Source: Aquilaria yunnanensis (Eukaryota; Streptophyta; Magnoliopsida; Malvales; Thymelaeaceae). From it: a DNA stretch of 64,000 nucleotides. The stretch lies in NCBI GenBank assembly GCA_039654915.1, contig CM077599.1, forward strand, positions 71,702,001-71,766,000, written 5' to 3'. Under the pieces are notes generated by a model. That model was not told where the DNA came from. It did no database searches and worked only from the letters and a program-made list of their open reading frames with translations. This document shows positions 1 through 11,111 of the stretch, piece by piece (position 1 is the stretch's first letter; each line of letters opens with the position of its first letter). The translations under genes were made by a program, and so were the position numbers.

Positions 1-335
1 GTGTTTCTCCATGTATTTATGCCTATTTGGGGGCCAAAGAGATGTTGAAGAACCGTTGGGAAGGTTAGAAATGTCTTCAAGAAAGCAGGTGACCGTTGCA
101 GTCAAATTTGACAGAAAATCATGTCTGTCGCCTAGTTTCACCTGGGTGAAATATTTTCACTTGGTTGAAAATTTTGTCTGATAACAAAATCCAAGGTTTG
201 ATTTCCAACGGCTATATTGGTAATTAATGAGCTGTTAGCGCTTTATACACGTGGAAATCTGATGTGGCATGAATTTATAATTAATTTTCAAAGATTTTTT
301 GAATCGAAAAATCATGTGCAAGTCTGTAATCAATG
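1..335. other. Gene-free left edge, possibly LTR-derived
   Basis: No coding signal is convincing. Around 132-175 there are degenerate versions of the TTTCACC-GGTTGAAA theme that becomes a clean tandem repeat from 336 onward, so this stretch is probably part of the same repetitive element. I infer an LTR or other dispersed repeat cut by the window edge; no terminus or target-site duplication is visible. Confidence 0.3.
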
Positions 336-622
336 TTTCATCCGGTTGAAAAAATTTCACTCGAGTGTTTTCTTGTTCCAGAACCAAAATGCTCTCGGGT
401 TTGAAAAATCGCTCTAGTTTCACCCGGTTGAAAAAATTTTACTTGAGTGTTTTTCTGTTCCAGAACCAAAATACTATCGGGTTCAAAAAATCACTCCCGT
501 TTCACCCGCTCGAAAAAATTTCACTCGAATGATTTTCTTGTCCAGAAGTAAAATGCTCTCGGGTTCGAAAATTGGCTCTAGTTTCAACATGTTGAAACAT
601 TTTCACCCTGTTGAAACTGTAG
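336..622. repeat. 82-bp tandem repeat, three copies plus a partial fourth
   Basis: The phrase TTTCAYCCGGTTGAAAAAA recurs at about 336, 418 and 500, with a degenerate restart at 582, giving an exact 82-base spacing. Each unit continues with CACTCGAGTG, TTCCAGAACCAAAATGCTCTCGGGTT and a run leading to CTCTAGT. The copies differ by scattered substitutions, so the array is not recent. Each unit contains the short palindrome TTTCAACCGG..TTGAAA-like arms. The role is unknown; it may be an LTR subrepeat or the body of a larger dispersed repeat. Confidence 0.75.
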
Positions 623-641
623 CTCTAGGATTTTTTCATTT

Positions 642-1139
642 CCAAACTTCCAAACTTCAATAAATTTTTCTCCAAAATAATTTCTTCATTCACAAGCAAT
701 GCTTGAATCAACATAAATACTTCAAATATACTTATGAAATAATTTTCCTTACAAAGATCAAAACTTTATCAATAAAAGACCAATGTATAAATCTTTAGGT
801 AACACTTTGAAACACATAAAACAACTATGTTTTGTTATCATCAAAATCAAATAAATGTGAGCCATGAATGGAACAAATCCAACACATCTTGTCCCATAAA
901 TACTGCTAAAATAAAATTTGTTTTGATACTATCATGCTAAATTTCAAGGAAAACTAGAAAACATACAACTAATTCTCTAATGAAAAGGCTGATGAAACAG
1001 AAATGCTGAACAAATGTGTCTATCACAAAAATATCAGAGAAATAGACAATAAGTGGGAAACCAAATGATAATTGATAGGTGATTTCTTCTACAAGTTGGA
1101 TAAAAAACCAGAATTACTACACTTCCACAGGAACATTAC
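642..1139. other. AT-rich, probably intronic sequence
   Basis: No ORF, terminus or repeat stands out. It lies immediately downstream (minus-strand sense) of the donor at 1139-1134 of the gene fragment at 1140-1968, so it is most likely the start of that gene's next intron. Confidence 0.3.
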
Positions 1140-1968
1140 CTTGATCAATTCAAAGCTCTGGCATTGCGATTCTTTTAACGTTTCTTTCTCTTTTCTAAGC
1201 TGCATCACAAAAGAAGGCCATAATGAATTCTGAGAAAAAGAAGATCCAGACAAATGTGAAAGTACTCTATAGCACAGAAAGGACAACACAACAAACCAAC
1301 TTTTTTCAGCGGCAAAGACTCCTTCAAGCAGAGACTTAAGGGACCTCATGAAACATAATACCTAAGGAGGTTTCACCTGTAGCTCTTCGACCAAGATGAA
1401 CTGTTCACATAGCCAAGCCAAAACCTACCTCTATACATCTTGTACCAAGTTCCAGAAGTTCCTCAACATCAAAAGAGCTTTCACCATCACTACTTGAACT
1501 GCTTGACATCTGCAAGAACACCACTCTATGAACGAAAGAAACATCTTTTACCTGGAAAAAAAAGCATAAGAAACAAAGATTCCATCCCTTACAAGAAACA
1601 CAAGAAAGAAATACCAGAAAGAAAAATGCATACACATACAAGAAAACTAGATAGAAAAGAGAAACTAAACGAGTGACTGACCCTAAACAAGAAAGAACTG
1701 AAATTTCATCCAAAAAATAAAAATTTCAAATGTCAGTCTATTTACATGAACCTAACTGTTCATTTTATATGCGGAAAAATCTATAAACTATGAATAACCA
1801 AGCAAATAAAACCAGACCCACTCGACCAACCCACTTCGATTAATTCGGTTCCAAAACCATCAAATTCGAGAGATAACGACCCCAATCTTGCCAAATGATT
1901 GAGAACCAAATGCAAGGGGGAAATTACAATTTGCTTAATTCATAAATTGCGATAGAAAATATCATACC
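1140..1968 (-). CDS. 5' end of a host gene: 5'UTR exon plus two coding exons of a coiled-coil-type protein
   Basis: Read on the minus strand, a non-coding exon ending at 1968 has donor CCAAG/GTATGA. An intron then runs to the acceptor TTCTTGCAG directly before ATG at 1509. The first coding exon (1509-1429, 27 codons) starts with M followed by six serines and an acidic stretch (DGE..FDVEELLELGTRC), and ends at donor GAG/GTAGGT. The next exon (1199-1140, 20 codons) follows acceptor GATGCAG, is in phase 0, reads LRKEKETLKESQCQSFELIK and ends at donor AAG/GTAATG. Splice sites and phase agree throughout, which supports a real gene. The charged, heptad-like peptide suggests the N-terminus of a long coiled-coil protein. 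It resembles what I recall of plant 'USO1-like/early endosome antigen-like' proteins, but that is memory, not a search. Later exons would lie left of position 1. No other part is visible, so it could also be a stranded gene fragment. Confidence 0.55.
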
Positions 1969-2159
1969 TTGGGAAGCTTTAACGAAATGCGGAAAGTGGG
2001 TGAAAAATGCTCAAGGGAGTTCTGTTTCTATCACTAAGGAAGCTTTCTACAGCCAGCTCAGCTGGGAGATGCCGGAATGTTGGAATTGACGCTGAGGAGC
2101 GACGATCGGGCTGGAGCGAGTCGGGTCAGTAAACCCGACATAGATGCCCTATGATTGGG

Positions 2160-2638
2160 AAAATAACGTTAAACCACTACTCTTCTGATGCATATCAAAA
2201 TAAGCCACTATTGTTTGCCTCTGACGAATAAACCACCAACAATATTATTAAATCCAAGGTCTTAAAATCTCCTACATGATATTTTACTCTTTTTTTCAGC
2301 GGTATGATATATTAACAATACCATCCCACCATGTCTCAGATGTATCGATATATATTACATATATAACATACGAACTTATAGAATATATATATAGCAACTA
2401 TTGAAAGTGTGTATGTGTAAAGTTCATATGATATGTATATAGATTAATTAAGAGATTTTTACACATAAATAATATTTTTTATAAAATAAAAAAATAATTT
2501 AATGCATAAAAGAAATAAAAATACAAAATTATTTCAAACATAAAAAAATTGTTATTAAGTGATGAATTAAGCATAATAATTAAATATCTATATTTATATC
2601 TACATATTATAAAAAATATGAAGGTGCACAAATGTTAA
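2160..2638. other. AT-rich DNA ending in a Helitron-like 5' terminus
   Basis: No genes are visible. From 2599 the sequence TCTACATATTATAAAAAATATG, preceded by A, resembles plant Helitron 5' ends and the terminus seen at 26946. The outer retroelement (2644-25222) cuts it about 40 bases in, and the continuation (CTTATTACCCTTACATTATAAG) resumes at 25228. A matching 3' end was not found. Confidence 0.3.
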
Positions 2639-2643
2639 GTGAC

Positions 2644-3724
2644 TGTTGATACCCAATTTTGACCATTTTCATTTTTAGGGGCAACTTGGCTAATTGATAG
2701 GACATTTGGGCCGTTTTGTCATTTTAGGGCTTTACATGGTTGGTTGGTCTAGTTACATTTAGGTTACATTATTTTTCGTGTTATAAAATTTTAAGAATTT
2801 AGTATGGTCATTTAGGGTCAAAATAGGAATTAGTTTTGTTTAGGTACTAATTTTGGCTTCTAGAGGTCTTTTGGGCTTAGTTCAAGAAATAGGAAGAGTT
2901 TGGGTGTGAATTGGAGGTTTTTAGGAAGTGATAGGTAAAATTGGAAAGTTTGGAATCAAATATGTCAATTTTATAAAGTTTGAGCCAAAGCTGGGCAAAA
3001 ATATGAAGTTCTAGCGAAATTTGGGTTTTTGTAAAGTTTTGGGCGCAATTTGATAATTCCTTGAAGTTTCGGGCTCAATGGACGGATTAAAGAAGCTTTG
3101 GGTGAAATTAAAAATCGCACAGAATTTAGGGCTAAATCAACAGATTGAGAGTTTTATTGGACTTAAACTAGTTTTTAGACTAGATTGCATCCTAATTTAT
3201 TTAAACCTCTAAAAATTTTATTTTTGAAAAGATTTCATCTCAAAATTTACTTTCATGACACTGACACTATAAATAGGGGCCATCTATTCAAGGAAAAGAA
3301 GAAGAATTTTGTAACCCTTCCTAGCCAGAAAAAAGAGAAAACCCTGAGCTTTGTTCGAAAAGGAGAAAACTGCAACCGGAGCCCTTGCCTCTCCTCCCTC
3401 ACCCAGAAAAACCCTGAGTTTTTTTCCCTTGGGCTGCCACCCCTGCTTCCTCTCCAATCCAATGCTTTGCCTCCCCCAGTAACCGATGTTTCACATTCCC
3501 TCCAGTCCTCGACGCTTCAGCTTCCCTTTGCTCTGTCACGCTGTCCACTGTCGCCGCCGCTCCTGTCTTTGCCTCCACACCGTTGGCCAAGCTCGTCCTC
3601 CCCCGTCGCGACGCACCTCTAAGCCCCGTCTGCCTTAGCCTGCACCTCCATTGCCGCCATCCCTAACCTACTGCCGTCGCGCGCCCCAGTTCCCTCTAGC
3701 CACCGTCATCGCCTTTAGTTCCGC
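2644..3724 (+). repeat. Outer element 5' LTR, first part
   Basis: This aligns by eye with 22950-24080 of the 3' LTR. An AT-rich upstream part carries a TATA box, followed by a GC-rich, coding-like leader from about 3440. It is interrupted at 3725 by the chromovirus; the LTR resumes at 15590. The 3' LTR has extra bases near its start (about 22965-23025) that this copy lacks. Confidence 0.85.
3268..3275 (+). promoter_or_regulatory. TATA box of the outer 5' LTR
   Basis: TATAAATA in the context GACACTATAAATAGGGG, the same place as 23624-23631 in the 3' LTR. It is followed by AAACCCTGAG-type leader sequence. It marks the likely U3/R boundary of the LTR promoter. Confidence 0.7.
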
Positions 3725-3830
3725 TGATATCGTAATACTAAATAACTTGCTGAAATAGAACTCTAGGTGCCACGGTGGACGTCTGCATGGGATTCCTTAA
3801 TTTCTTTTATTTATATTTTGCATTGGTTTC
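3725..3830 (+). repeat. Chromovirus 5' LTR, first part
   Basis: I count 7 differences from the first 106 bases of the 3' LTR (15253 on). The copia element enters after the sequence CATTGGTTTC; the rest of this LTR is at 11112-11347. Confidence 0.85.
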
Positions 3831-4051
3831 TGTAGAAAAACTCGAGAAGAGAAAACGTCTCTCTGCTGCTTTTACTGAAGTTCGCATAAGTACATATATA
3901 CTTGAGTTATAAGGTTTCCTACTACAAGTATACAACTAAACGATAAGGGAGAAGTAAAAAGAAGTGAAGATAATGAAACTATCGGGATGAGTTCTAACTC
4001 AATCCTACTGCTGTTGTACGTCTGAATACGTGAGGAGAAATAATTCCAATA
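3831..4051 (-). repeat. Copia 3' LTR
   Basis: Read on the plus strand it begins TGTAGAAAAAC and ends ATTCCAATA. I count 7 substitutions and no indel against 10886-11106, about 3% divergence. Confidence 0.93.
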
Positions 4052-4058
4052 GCCCCCC

Positions 4059-5285
4059 TCAAGCTGGAGTGTGAAGGAACGAAACACCAAGCTTGCCAAG
4101 AAGGTTATGGAAGTGTTCATGGCTTAGTGTTTTCGTAAAGATGTCAGCTGGTTGTTCTCGAGAAGGAAGATACTGCGTTTTGAGCTCCTTGGACTGAAGA
4201 CGCTCTCGTATAAAATGACAGTCCATCTCAACATGTTTGGTCCTTTCATGATAAACAGGATTTGCTGAGATATGTAACGCAGCTTGATTGTCGCAGAAGA
4301 GTTGCATGGGCCGTAAATGATCAATTGTGAGATCTTTTAGAAGAGCACGAGTCCAAAGCAATTCACTGGTGGCTGCTGCCATTGCTCTATACTCGGCTTC
4401 AACGGAAGAGCGGCTAACAGTGGTCTGCTTCTTGGTCCTCCAAGAAAGAGGTGCTGGACCTAAAGAGACATAGTTTCCTGTTAAGGACCGTTGAGTCTCA
4501 GTGCAAGCTCCCCAATCGGCATCACTATACGCCTTAAGCTGGAGGTCGTTCTCTCGTGGGAAGAACAAGCCCTGTCCTGGTGCTCCCTTTATGTATTTCA
4601 GCACCCAGGTGGCTACTTGATGATGCTCCAAGCCTGGCTCCTGCATATGTTGGCTGAGGATATTGACAGCATAACAAATGTCCGGCCTAGTTATGGAAAG
4701 GTATAGTAACTGCCCAACTAGGCGACGATAAGGGCCTAGATCTGTCAATTGATTTTGCGAGGGACGTGTGAGATGGTGTTGCTGAACCATGGGTACTTGG
4801 CTTGGCTTTGCTCCCGTTAGACCTGTGTCCGACAGAATGTCTAAGGCATATTTTCGCTGACTGACGAATATCCCCTTCGGACCATGTGCAACCTCTAGTC
4901 CAAGAAAATATTTGAGAGTCCCTAAGTCCTTCAAGTGAAAGCGTTGATGTAGGAACTTCTTCAACTCACGACATTCATGGACATCATTTCCTGCTAATAC
5001 CATATCATCCACGTAGATAAGTAGCGCTAGGAATGATTTACCTTTGTTGCGGGTGAACAATGAAGTGTCCGCATGTGATTGAATGAAACCATACTCTTTT
5101 AGTGTTGATGAAAGTTTTGCAAACCACTCTCTCGATGCTTGTTTTAGCCCATAGACAGATTTTCGGAGTTTACAAACCCTAGTATCCCTATGTGGCAAGT
5201 ATCCCGGCGGTGCTGCCATATATATGTCTTCATGGAGATCACCGTGAAGGAATGCATTATGTACGTCTAGCTGGTGGAGTCCCCA
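4059..5285 (-). pseudogene. Copia pol, C-terminal part: reverse transcriptase and RNase H
   Basis: From 5285 down, the frame opens with the RT palm segment (QLDVHNAFLHGDL), continues through KSVYGLKQA and the catalytic YVDD box (IYVDDMVLAGND), then DLGTLKYFLGLEV. RNase H follows, with YSDADWGAC, EAEYRAM and the C-terminal CDNQAALHISANPVYHERTK and HFIRE motifs. This block is uninterrupted and its catalytic motifs are intact, unlike gag. The start is missing here because the solo LTR 5286-7826 separates it from 7832-8041. Joined at the TSD, the reading frame is continuous (AAKGWG followed by LHQLDV). Confidence 0.92.
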
Positions 5286-6742
5286 TGTCGCGGAACGGGG
5301 CCCCAGTGCCCCATAACCTTGTAGGCCTTAGGGATTTATGAATTCCACTAGTTACTATTGGCTAACTATTACTTGTCAATATAAATTAAACAATTTATAT
5401 GCAACTAGTTTCTTAGCCTACACAGTTTAAGTTATGCATGCTTCTATCCTGGCATATGCAAACAAATTTTATAAGTCGTAGATTAAAACATTGCTCGAGC
5501 ATTTCACTAAAACATATATAAACCGTGCCAAGACCTTGAAAATACTAGTTGCTTTAACTACAAGTAACAATTTGTGCATACATTACACCTCTAGTATGCA
5601 CCCAAAAGTAACAAGATGGATTTACATCACAATGTATCCTATTAGAGGCAACTTACTTAGTACACAAAGTACTATGTACAAGAGACAAAAATTACTAACT
5701 AAGATCAACTACTTGAGTCCCACCTTGAGCTATACCAAGCTCCAAGTGTAAACCCTTCACTAGATCTTGTTCTTGTGTACTCTTAGCCTCTACACTGTAA
5801 AGGCACAACTTGGTTAGCACATAACTTATTTTACAAGTAACTTAGAATCACTAGGATTCTCAAGAGAAATACCTGCAAAACAGAAAGCTTAGGCCTCGAC
5901 TATCACTTAGTGATTAGGCCCGGTGTTAGAACCTGCACAATAAAACTTAAGGGAATTAGTACTTAAAAGTACTCAGTAAGTATCCCTTGAATACCTGCAA
6001 GGAAAAAATGCAGTAACAATGCAATATGGCAACCAAGCAATCAAACAAGCAATTCAATCAACAAACAACTCAAACAATCAACAAAATATAAAATATGCAA
6101 TGTATGAATGTATGGTATGAAATGCACACAATATATGCACTTGGGACTTTCTGCACTCTAGGTGCCTTAAAACTTTGCCGTGAGCTCAAACGGCGGAGGT
6201 ACTTGAGATACTGGCCCTCGTATCCCAGATACTTTACCTCACTTAAGTCCCACTTACGGGTTCTAGAGTAGGTCGTCACCTATCTCAAACTTACCCGCCT
6301 TTACCCTTAACTTATTGTACAGGGTAGTCTTCCTATGTGGTTTAACTAGCTAAACCCTCAAGGTTTAACTTAGAACAGTACTAGTGGCTTACTTACCAAA
6401 CCATATGGTTCGGTTGGGATCAACTTAGGTTTTTCTCTTCATTGACCGTATGCAAATGACGCTCTATACGGCCAATAAAGAGTCTAAAAACCCACTTAAA
6501 TCCCCTTAATGCTCATCCAAAAACTTAAGCACTATGGATAACTTAGCCACCAAGTCACACTTTTGTTCTTAACCACACAACTTGACTACCTTCCAAATAA
6601 CGCATAATTCCCGCCTTAGGAATGAATTCTAGACCCAACCGAGGCTATGGAATGTCTTAGGATAGCCTAGGAATAGAAACCGAGAGTCTAAGTTACTCTT
6701 AAGATGGCCGGAAAAATGGGCCAACACTTCATGAAGTTGACT

Positions 6743-6867
6743 CTGGCGCTGCAGCGCCAGAGCCCCCCTGACGCAGCGCCAAAGAACAAAACTTTCTGTG
6801 TGCAAAATCGCCCTCTGGCGCCTAGGCGCCAATGTACATACCTCTGGCGCTGCGGCGCCAACGCAGT
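6743..6867. repeat. Three GGCGC/GCGCC palindromic blocks in the solo LTR
   Basis: CTGGCGCTGCAGCGCCAGAG, CTGGCGCCTAGGCGCCA and CTGGCGCTGCGGCGCCA occur within 125 bases. Each is a near-perfect inverted repeat centred on GCAGC, CTAG or GCGGC. They are the only GC-rich stretch in this LTR. The function is unknown; they could form hairpins in the transcript or bind protein as DNA. Confidence 0.7.
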
Positions 6868-7415
6868 TTTCTGCGTTGCGCGACAGCCGCGTTCTTGCAC
6901 ACCAACTGCTCAAACTCTCTCATTTCTAATCCAAACTAAATGGGTCTTGTTCCTAACTCATTCCCACACACAAAACTACCAAACCATGCATTATTTGAGC
7001 TTAATTACTTGAACCCTTACCTCAATTTAGCCACACAAGCAAGCATTGACACAAAGCCTCCTTAGCTCAATTAAGCTTCCTCAAGCTTCCTTGAGTTCCA
7101 CACCTAAAACCAATGCAATTTGGCATCCAACCCAATCAAACTAAGACCATCTCTAGCTCTAGAAACAACCTAGAATCAATCCAAATGATCTCAAGAAGCT
7201 TACCCACGAATTTGAGTCCAAAACTAGCTTCCAAAGAGCAACTTGAGCTAGAACACTAGCAAAGAAGCTTGGTGATGCTTTCTAACACCTTGGGCACCCT
7301 TAATTTGATGAAAACTTGCAAGGAAATGGAAGTTTGGGCTGTGATTTTGAGAGAGGAGAGGGAGCTACGAATTTGAGACTTAGAAACAAAATGATTAAGG
7401 AAGAAGAAGACTTAG

Positions 7416-7431
7416 CTTATAAGCTTATAAA
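7416..7431 (-). promoter_or_regulatory. Possible TATA region of the solo LTR
   Basis: On the minus strand, CTTTATAAGCTTATAAGC is a tandem TATAAG-like run in the expected internal part of a gypsy LTR. It is assigned only by sequence appearance. Confidence 0.35.
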
Positions 7432-7831
7432 GTAACTCTTCCCTCCCTTGCACTTAAGTCCTCCTACTCTCAAAAGCTTCAAATGAGTCACTAAACTCTC
7501 ACCCAAAACTACATTTCTTTGCTCTAAAGGATGCTAAAAGCTTCTCATACTTAATTTTCTTGGACACTTTAGCCACTTAAGTTCTAAATGGCTCAAAAAC
7601 ACACTTAGTGCCACACGCTCTCAAAACCCACAAGGATGGTTCTAAAAGCTAGAATAACTAATGGTCTTGATTTAACTATGCCAAATCACACTTAGGAACT
7701 CACTTACTTAATTAAGCTTACCTTACTCGCTTATCAAAGTGCTAACTTGAGGTACTTAATTTAATAAACACTTAATCAAAGTAAAATAAACACTTACTTG
7801 ATTAATTTACTAGGAGAGCCGTCACACCCCA

Positions 7832-9847
7832 GCCTTTTGCCGCGGCCACTACAAGGAGGCACCGGACAGTGTTGAGTTTGGCTACGGGAGCGAAAGTCTC
7901 ATGGTAGTCCAACCCTTCGACTTGTGTAAAACCTTTAGCCACAAGGCGTGCCTTATACCTTTCAATTGAGCCATCTGAACCGTACTTAATTTTGTATACC
8001 CACTTACAACCAACGACGCTTTTTCCTTTTGGCAATGGCACAATGTCTCATGTCTAGTTTGTTTCTAGTGCGCCAATTTCGGCCTTCATTGCTTCTCGCC
8101 AGCATTGCTTCTTTTGGGCTGCCAAGAAGGACTTAGGTTCCAAGCCAGTCAAGATTGCTGCAAGAAAGTGCCGGTGGTGCAAGAAAAAATGGTCATTGGT
8201 AAGAACGGAGGTAAGGGCATGAGGAGTACCTGAAGAAGCCATTTCGGAGTGTGATGAGTGACCAGGAAGGCTGTAGACATGGTCCGTCAGATGTCTCGGT
8301 ACTTGTCTAGCTCGTGTACTTCGTCGTTGGCTTTGTTCATGTTGTACCGGATCTTCTCCATCTCCGGATGGCATCTGGTAGTCTTGTTCCTCATGTTCAT
8401 CGTGTTCTGAGGGAGGTTCATCTGATTCTGGTATCAAGGTTTCGGGCAGGGGCATGTTAGGCTGAAGGTTTTACTGGTTGGGTCTTGTCGGAGGATTATG
8501 TGATTGAAGCTGGAAGGGGAATACCGTCTCGTGGAAGACTACATCTTGAGTAATGAAGTACTTCTGTGTCTCTAAATCAAAAACCTGATATCCCTTTTGA
8601 TTGGTGGGGTAGTCAGTGAAGATGCACGTGCACGACCTCGGATGAAACTTGTCCTTTAGTTGTATGGGGTTTATGGCATAACACAAGCATCCAATGACTC
8701 GCATGTGATCATAGTCCGGTTTTTTGCCAAACAACACTTCATGTGGCGTTTTATTCTTCAGGGCTCGGCTAAGAAGTCGGTTGATGATGTAAGTGGCAGC
8801 TAACACACAATCACCCCAAAATTTGGTGGGCAAATTTGCTTGAAACTTGAGCGCTCGAGCAATATTTAGGATGTCCCTGTGTCGCCTTTCTACTACACCA
8901 TTTTGTTGGGGCGTCCCAGAGCATGAAGTTTGGTTTAAAATCCCTTTTGACTTGTAAAAAACTCCTATAGCTCCTTCTGTCAATTCTGGAGCATTATCAC
9001 TTTTCACAATCTTGACATTTCGACCAAATTGAGTGGTTATCACATTTTAGTATGTTTCAAAAATATTGGAGGCGTCACTCTTTTGCTTCATGAGGAATGT
9101 CCAAACGGTCCTTGTATGATCATCAACTAATGTGAGGAAATAGTGTGCTCCATTCGTTGTTGCTGTCTGATATGGTCCCCATATGTCCATGTGAATGAGT
9201 TCAAAGGGAATAAGGCTTCTTTTATTACCCAATGGAAATGGTGACCTAGAAAGTTTTGCTAACGGACAAATTTGACATTCCTTGCAGACTTTAGTGGACT
9301 CAACTGAAGAAGAAAAAAATGGGATTGTCTCCAAGCGTGCACTGGATGGATGTCCCAGCCTCTGGTGCCACAATTCCCCCAAGATATTGCTAACTGCCAT
9401 GGCTCGTGAATCATCCATCTCCTTATTCTTGAAAAAATATAGCCCTCTGGTCTCCTCACCCACTCTAATCAGCTTCTTCGATGCTCGGTCCTGTAAGACA
9501 CAGAAATCAGGAAAAAAGATTGCAACACAATTGTGTTGCTTGGTGAGTTTGCTAATGGACAGAAGGTTGTATTTAAAGTAAGGTGCCAAGAGTACGTCTT
9601 TTAGGTCCAAGTCATGTTTTAAAAGGCATGAGCCAGTTTTGGTTACATTTTCTATTGAACCATCAGGCAATTGGATTATTTGTTTGGTTATGTTTTGGGG
9701 ATCTTTTAGGAGGGTTTCATGTGCAGTAATGTGGTCAGTGGCGCTAGTATCTAGGATCCAGGCTTTATCTAGGCTAGGTTTTAAGGAAAAGGTGTTACCA
9801 GCAAAATTGACTGCACTTGTTCCTCTGTCCTTCCTCAACAAGTCCAA
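7832..9847 (-). pseudogene. Copia protease, integrase and N-terminal RT
   Basis: Protease is at about 9760: WILDTSATDH, where the usual D-S/T-G-A core has Ser for Gly. The GAG-pre-integrase motif LWHQRLGHPS follows. The integrase core has HMDIWGPY, KSDNAPE and TPQQNGVVERRHRDIL, keeping its D-D-E residues. A variable linker then leads to the RT N-terminus with [14 protein letters not shown] and [12 protein letters not shown]. The frame is broken by stops near 9045, 8460 and 8045. RT stops at 7832, where the solo LTR enters, and resumes at 5285. Confidence 0.9.
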
Positions 9848-9993
9848 AAGCTACTGGTATTGCTCGGTTGTCAAGCCAGCAAAAGTTGATACTTCCTGGT
9901 TCTCATTTTGGCCCTTCTTCTCACAATGATTCGCATTGCTCTTCTTCTTGTTTTGTTTGATCCTCCTGGGCTACCAATTCTCTGGGTATCCAA

Positions 9994-10845
9994 TTATTTC
10001 ATAGCATTTTCTTCTACGTGCCCAACACGGTTACAGTGATCACATCGCGGCCTGGGTTGACTTCCCTCCTTGTTGTTGATCGTGGCCTTTGGTTGCGTTC
10101 TAGCTGTAAACGCTCCTGCAGCCTCTACCTCCTGACCTTGCGCTAGACTTAATTGCTTCTCCTCCGCTGCTAACATGGCGTAGATGCGGTTCAGTGAAGG
10201 CAAGGGCTCTGTGGCCAATATCTGTGATCGGATGGTCTTGAATTTTGGATCGAGACCCATAAGAAATTGATGGGCTCGTTCCTTTTCTTTCTTAGCTACC
10301 CATTCTTTGGCTGCCTAGCAGGTGCAGGATGAAGTTAAGGTGTACATTCCAAGCTCGTCCCAAAAACCTTTGAGTTTTGTGTAGTAGGCAACAACTGTCG
10401 TTGAACCTTGCGTCATAAGCATGATGCTTCTCCTTAGCTCGTGAGCGCGTGGTTCATTGGCATGTCCGTATCTCTCTTCCAAGTCTTGCCATAAATCCTG
10501 TGAGGTGGGATGAAAGGAAACAGAATCATGAAGACTGGGATTTATGGAGTTAATTAACCAGGATGTGACCAAACCGTCGCATCTATCCCAAGCCAGGGCT
10601 TATGTCGCATCTTCTTCCGGCTCTGGCAGACTCCCATCAACAAAGCCAACCTTATTCTTACTCCTCAGCACATTCAGCATGCTCCTTCTCCATTTGTGAT
10701 AATTATCTCCATCCAAGGGAATGGAGACGAGGGACACTGTTGTGTAATCCGCAGATGTCAAGAAATAAGGTGAGTTTGGGTCTTGATAAAAGGCCGTGAA
10801 GGATGTGCTTGGCCACTTGGGATCAGAAGTATTTCCATTCGACAT
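9994..10845 (-). pseudogene. Copia gag
   Basis: Three open segments (10845-10600, 10572-10315, 10260-9994) are separated by in-frame stops. They include LDGDNYHKWRRSM, QDLWQDLEERYGHAN, YYTKLKGFWDEL and a zinc knuckle CDHCNRVGHVEE whose last cysteine is missing. These match the order of a plant copia gag (nucleocapsid precursor). The start ATG at 10845 lies just after the 5' LTR and primer site. Confidence 0.88.
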
Positions 10846-10873
10846 TTTGGTGAGAATAGGCCTTAGAATTGGT

Positions 10874-10885
10874 GCTCTGATACCA
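10874..10885 (-). other. Copia primer-binding site
   Basis: On the minus strand TGGTATCAGAGC follows immediately after the LTR end TTTTCTACA. It is complementary to the 3' end of initiator methionine tRNA, the usual copia primer. Confidence 0.88.
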
Positions 10886-11106
10886 TGTAGAAAAACTCGA
10901 GAAGAGAAAACGTCTCTCTACTGCTTTTACTGAAGTTCGCATAAGTACATATATACTTGAGTTACAAGGTTTCCTACTATAAGTAGACAACTAAACGATA
11001 AGGGAGAAGTAAAAAGAAGTGAAGATAATGAAACTATCTGGATGAGTTCTAACTCAATACTACTGCTGCTGTACGTCTGAATACGTGAGGAGAAATAATT
11101 CCAATA
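10886..11106 (-). repeat. Copia 5' LTR
   Basis: 221 bp, the same ends as 3831-4051, next to the primer-binding site on the minus strand. Confidence 0.93.
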
Positions 11107-11111
11107 GTTTG

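Larger units (their letters stand above)
5286..7826 (-). mobile_element. Solo gypsy-type LTR inside copia RT
   Basis: A 2541-bp block begins TGTCGCGGAAC and ends CCGTCACA (plus strand). The perfect duplication CCCCA flanks it at 5281-5285 and 7827-7831 and belongs to the interrupted copia codons. No internal domain, primer site or second LTR is present, so it is a solo LTR left by LTR-LTR recombination. Orientation is judged minus, because TGTGACGGC...GCGACA reads like plant gypsy LTR ends and a TATA-like run lies at 7416-7431 on that strand. It holds three GC palindromes (6743-6867) that stand out from the AT-rich remainder. Confidence 0.88.
3831..11106 (-). mobile_element. Ty1/copia retrotransposon (Ale-like by appearance), nested in the chromovirus LTR
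   Basis: Minus-strand element with 221-bp LTRs at 3831-4051 (3') and 10886-11106 (5'). The flanking duplication is GTTTC (3826-3830) and GTTTG (11107-11111), one mismatch. The primer-binding site TGGTATCAGAGC lies next to the 5' LTR, and a G-rich tract (GCTTGAGGGGGGC) next to the 3' LTR. Gene order on the minus strand is gag, protease, integrase, RT, RNase H, the copia order. A solo LTR interrupts RT. Stops scattered through gag and pol show that it is dead. Confidence 0.92.

Noticed and set aside
3185..3622. 145-codon plus-strand ORF with a GC-rich, proline/serine-rich end
   Set aside because: It lies wholly in the outer 5' LTR across the TATA box and is not preserved as an ORF in the 3' LTR copy.
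6629..7012. Overlapping ORFs of about 70-100 codons with alanine/arginine-rich segments
   Set aside because: These are shadows of the GC palindromes within the solo LTR.
5286..7826. Considered as a complete small retrotransposon (TRIM) rather than a solo LTR
   Set aside because: No second LTR, primer-binding site or polypurine tract found inside; 2.5 kb is too long for a TRIM.
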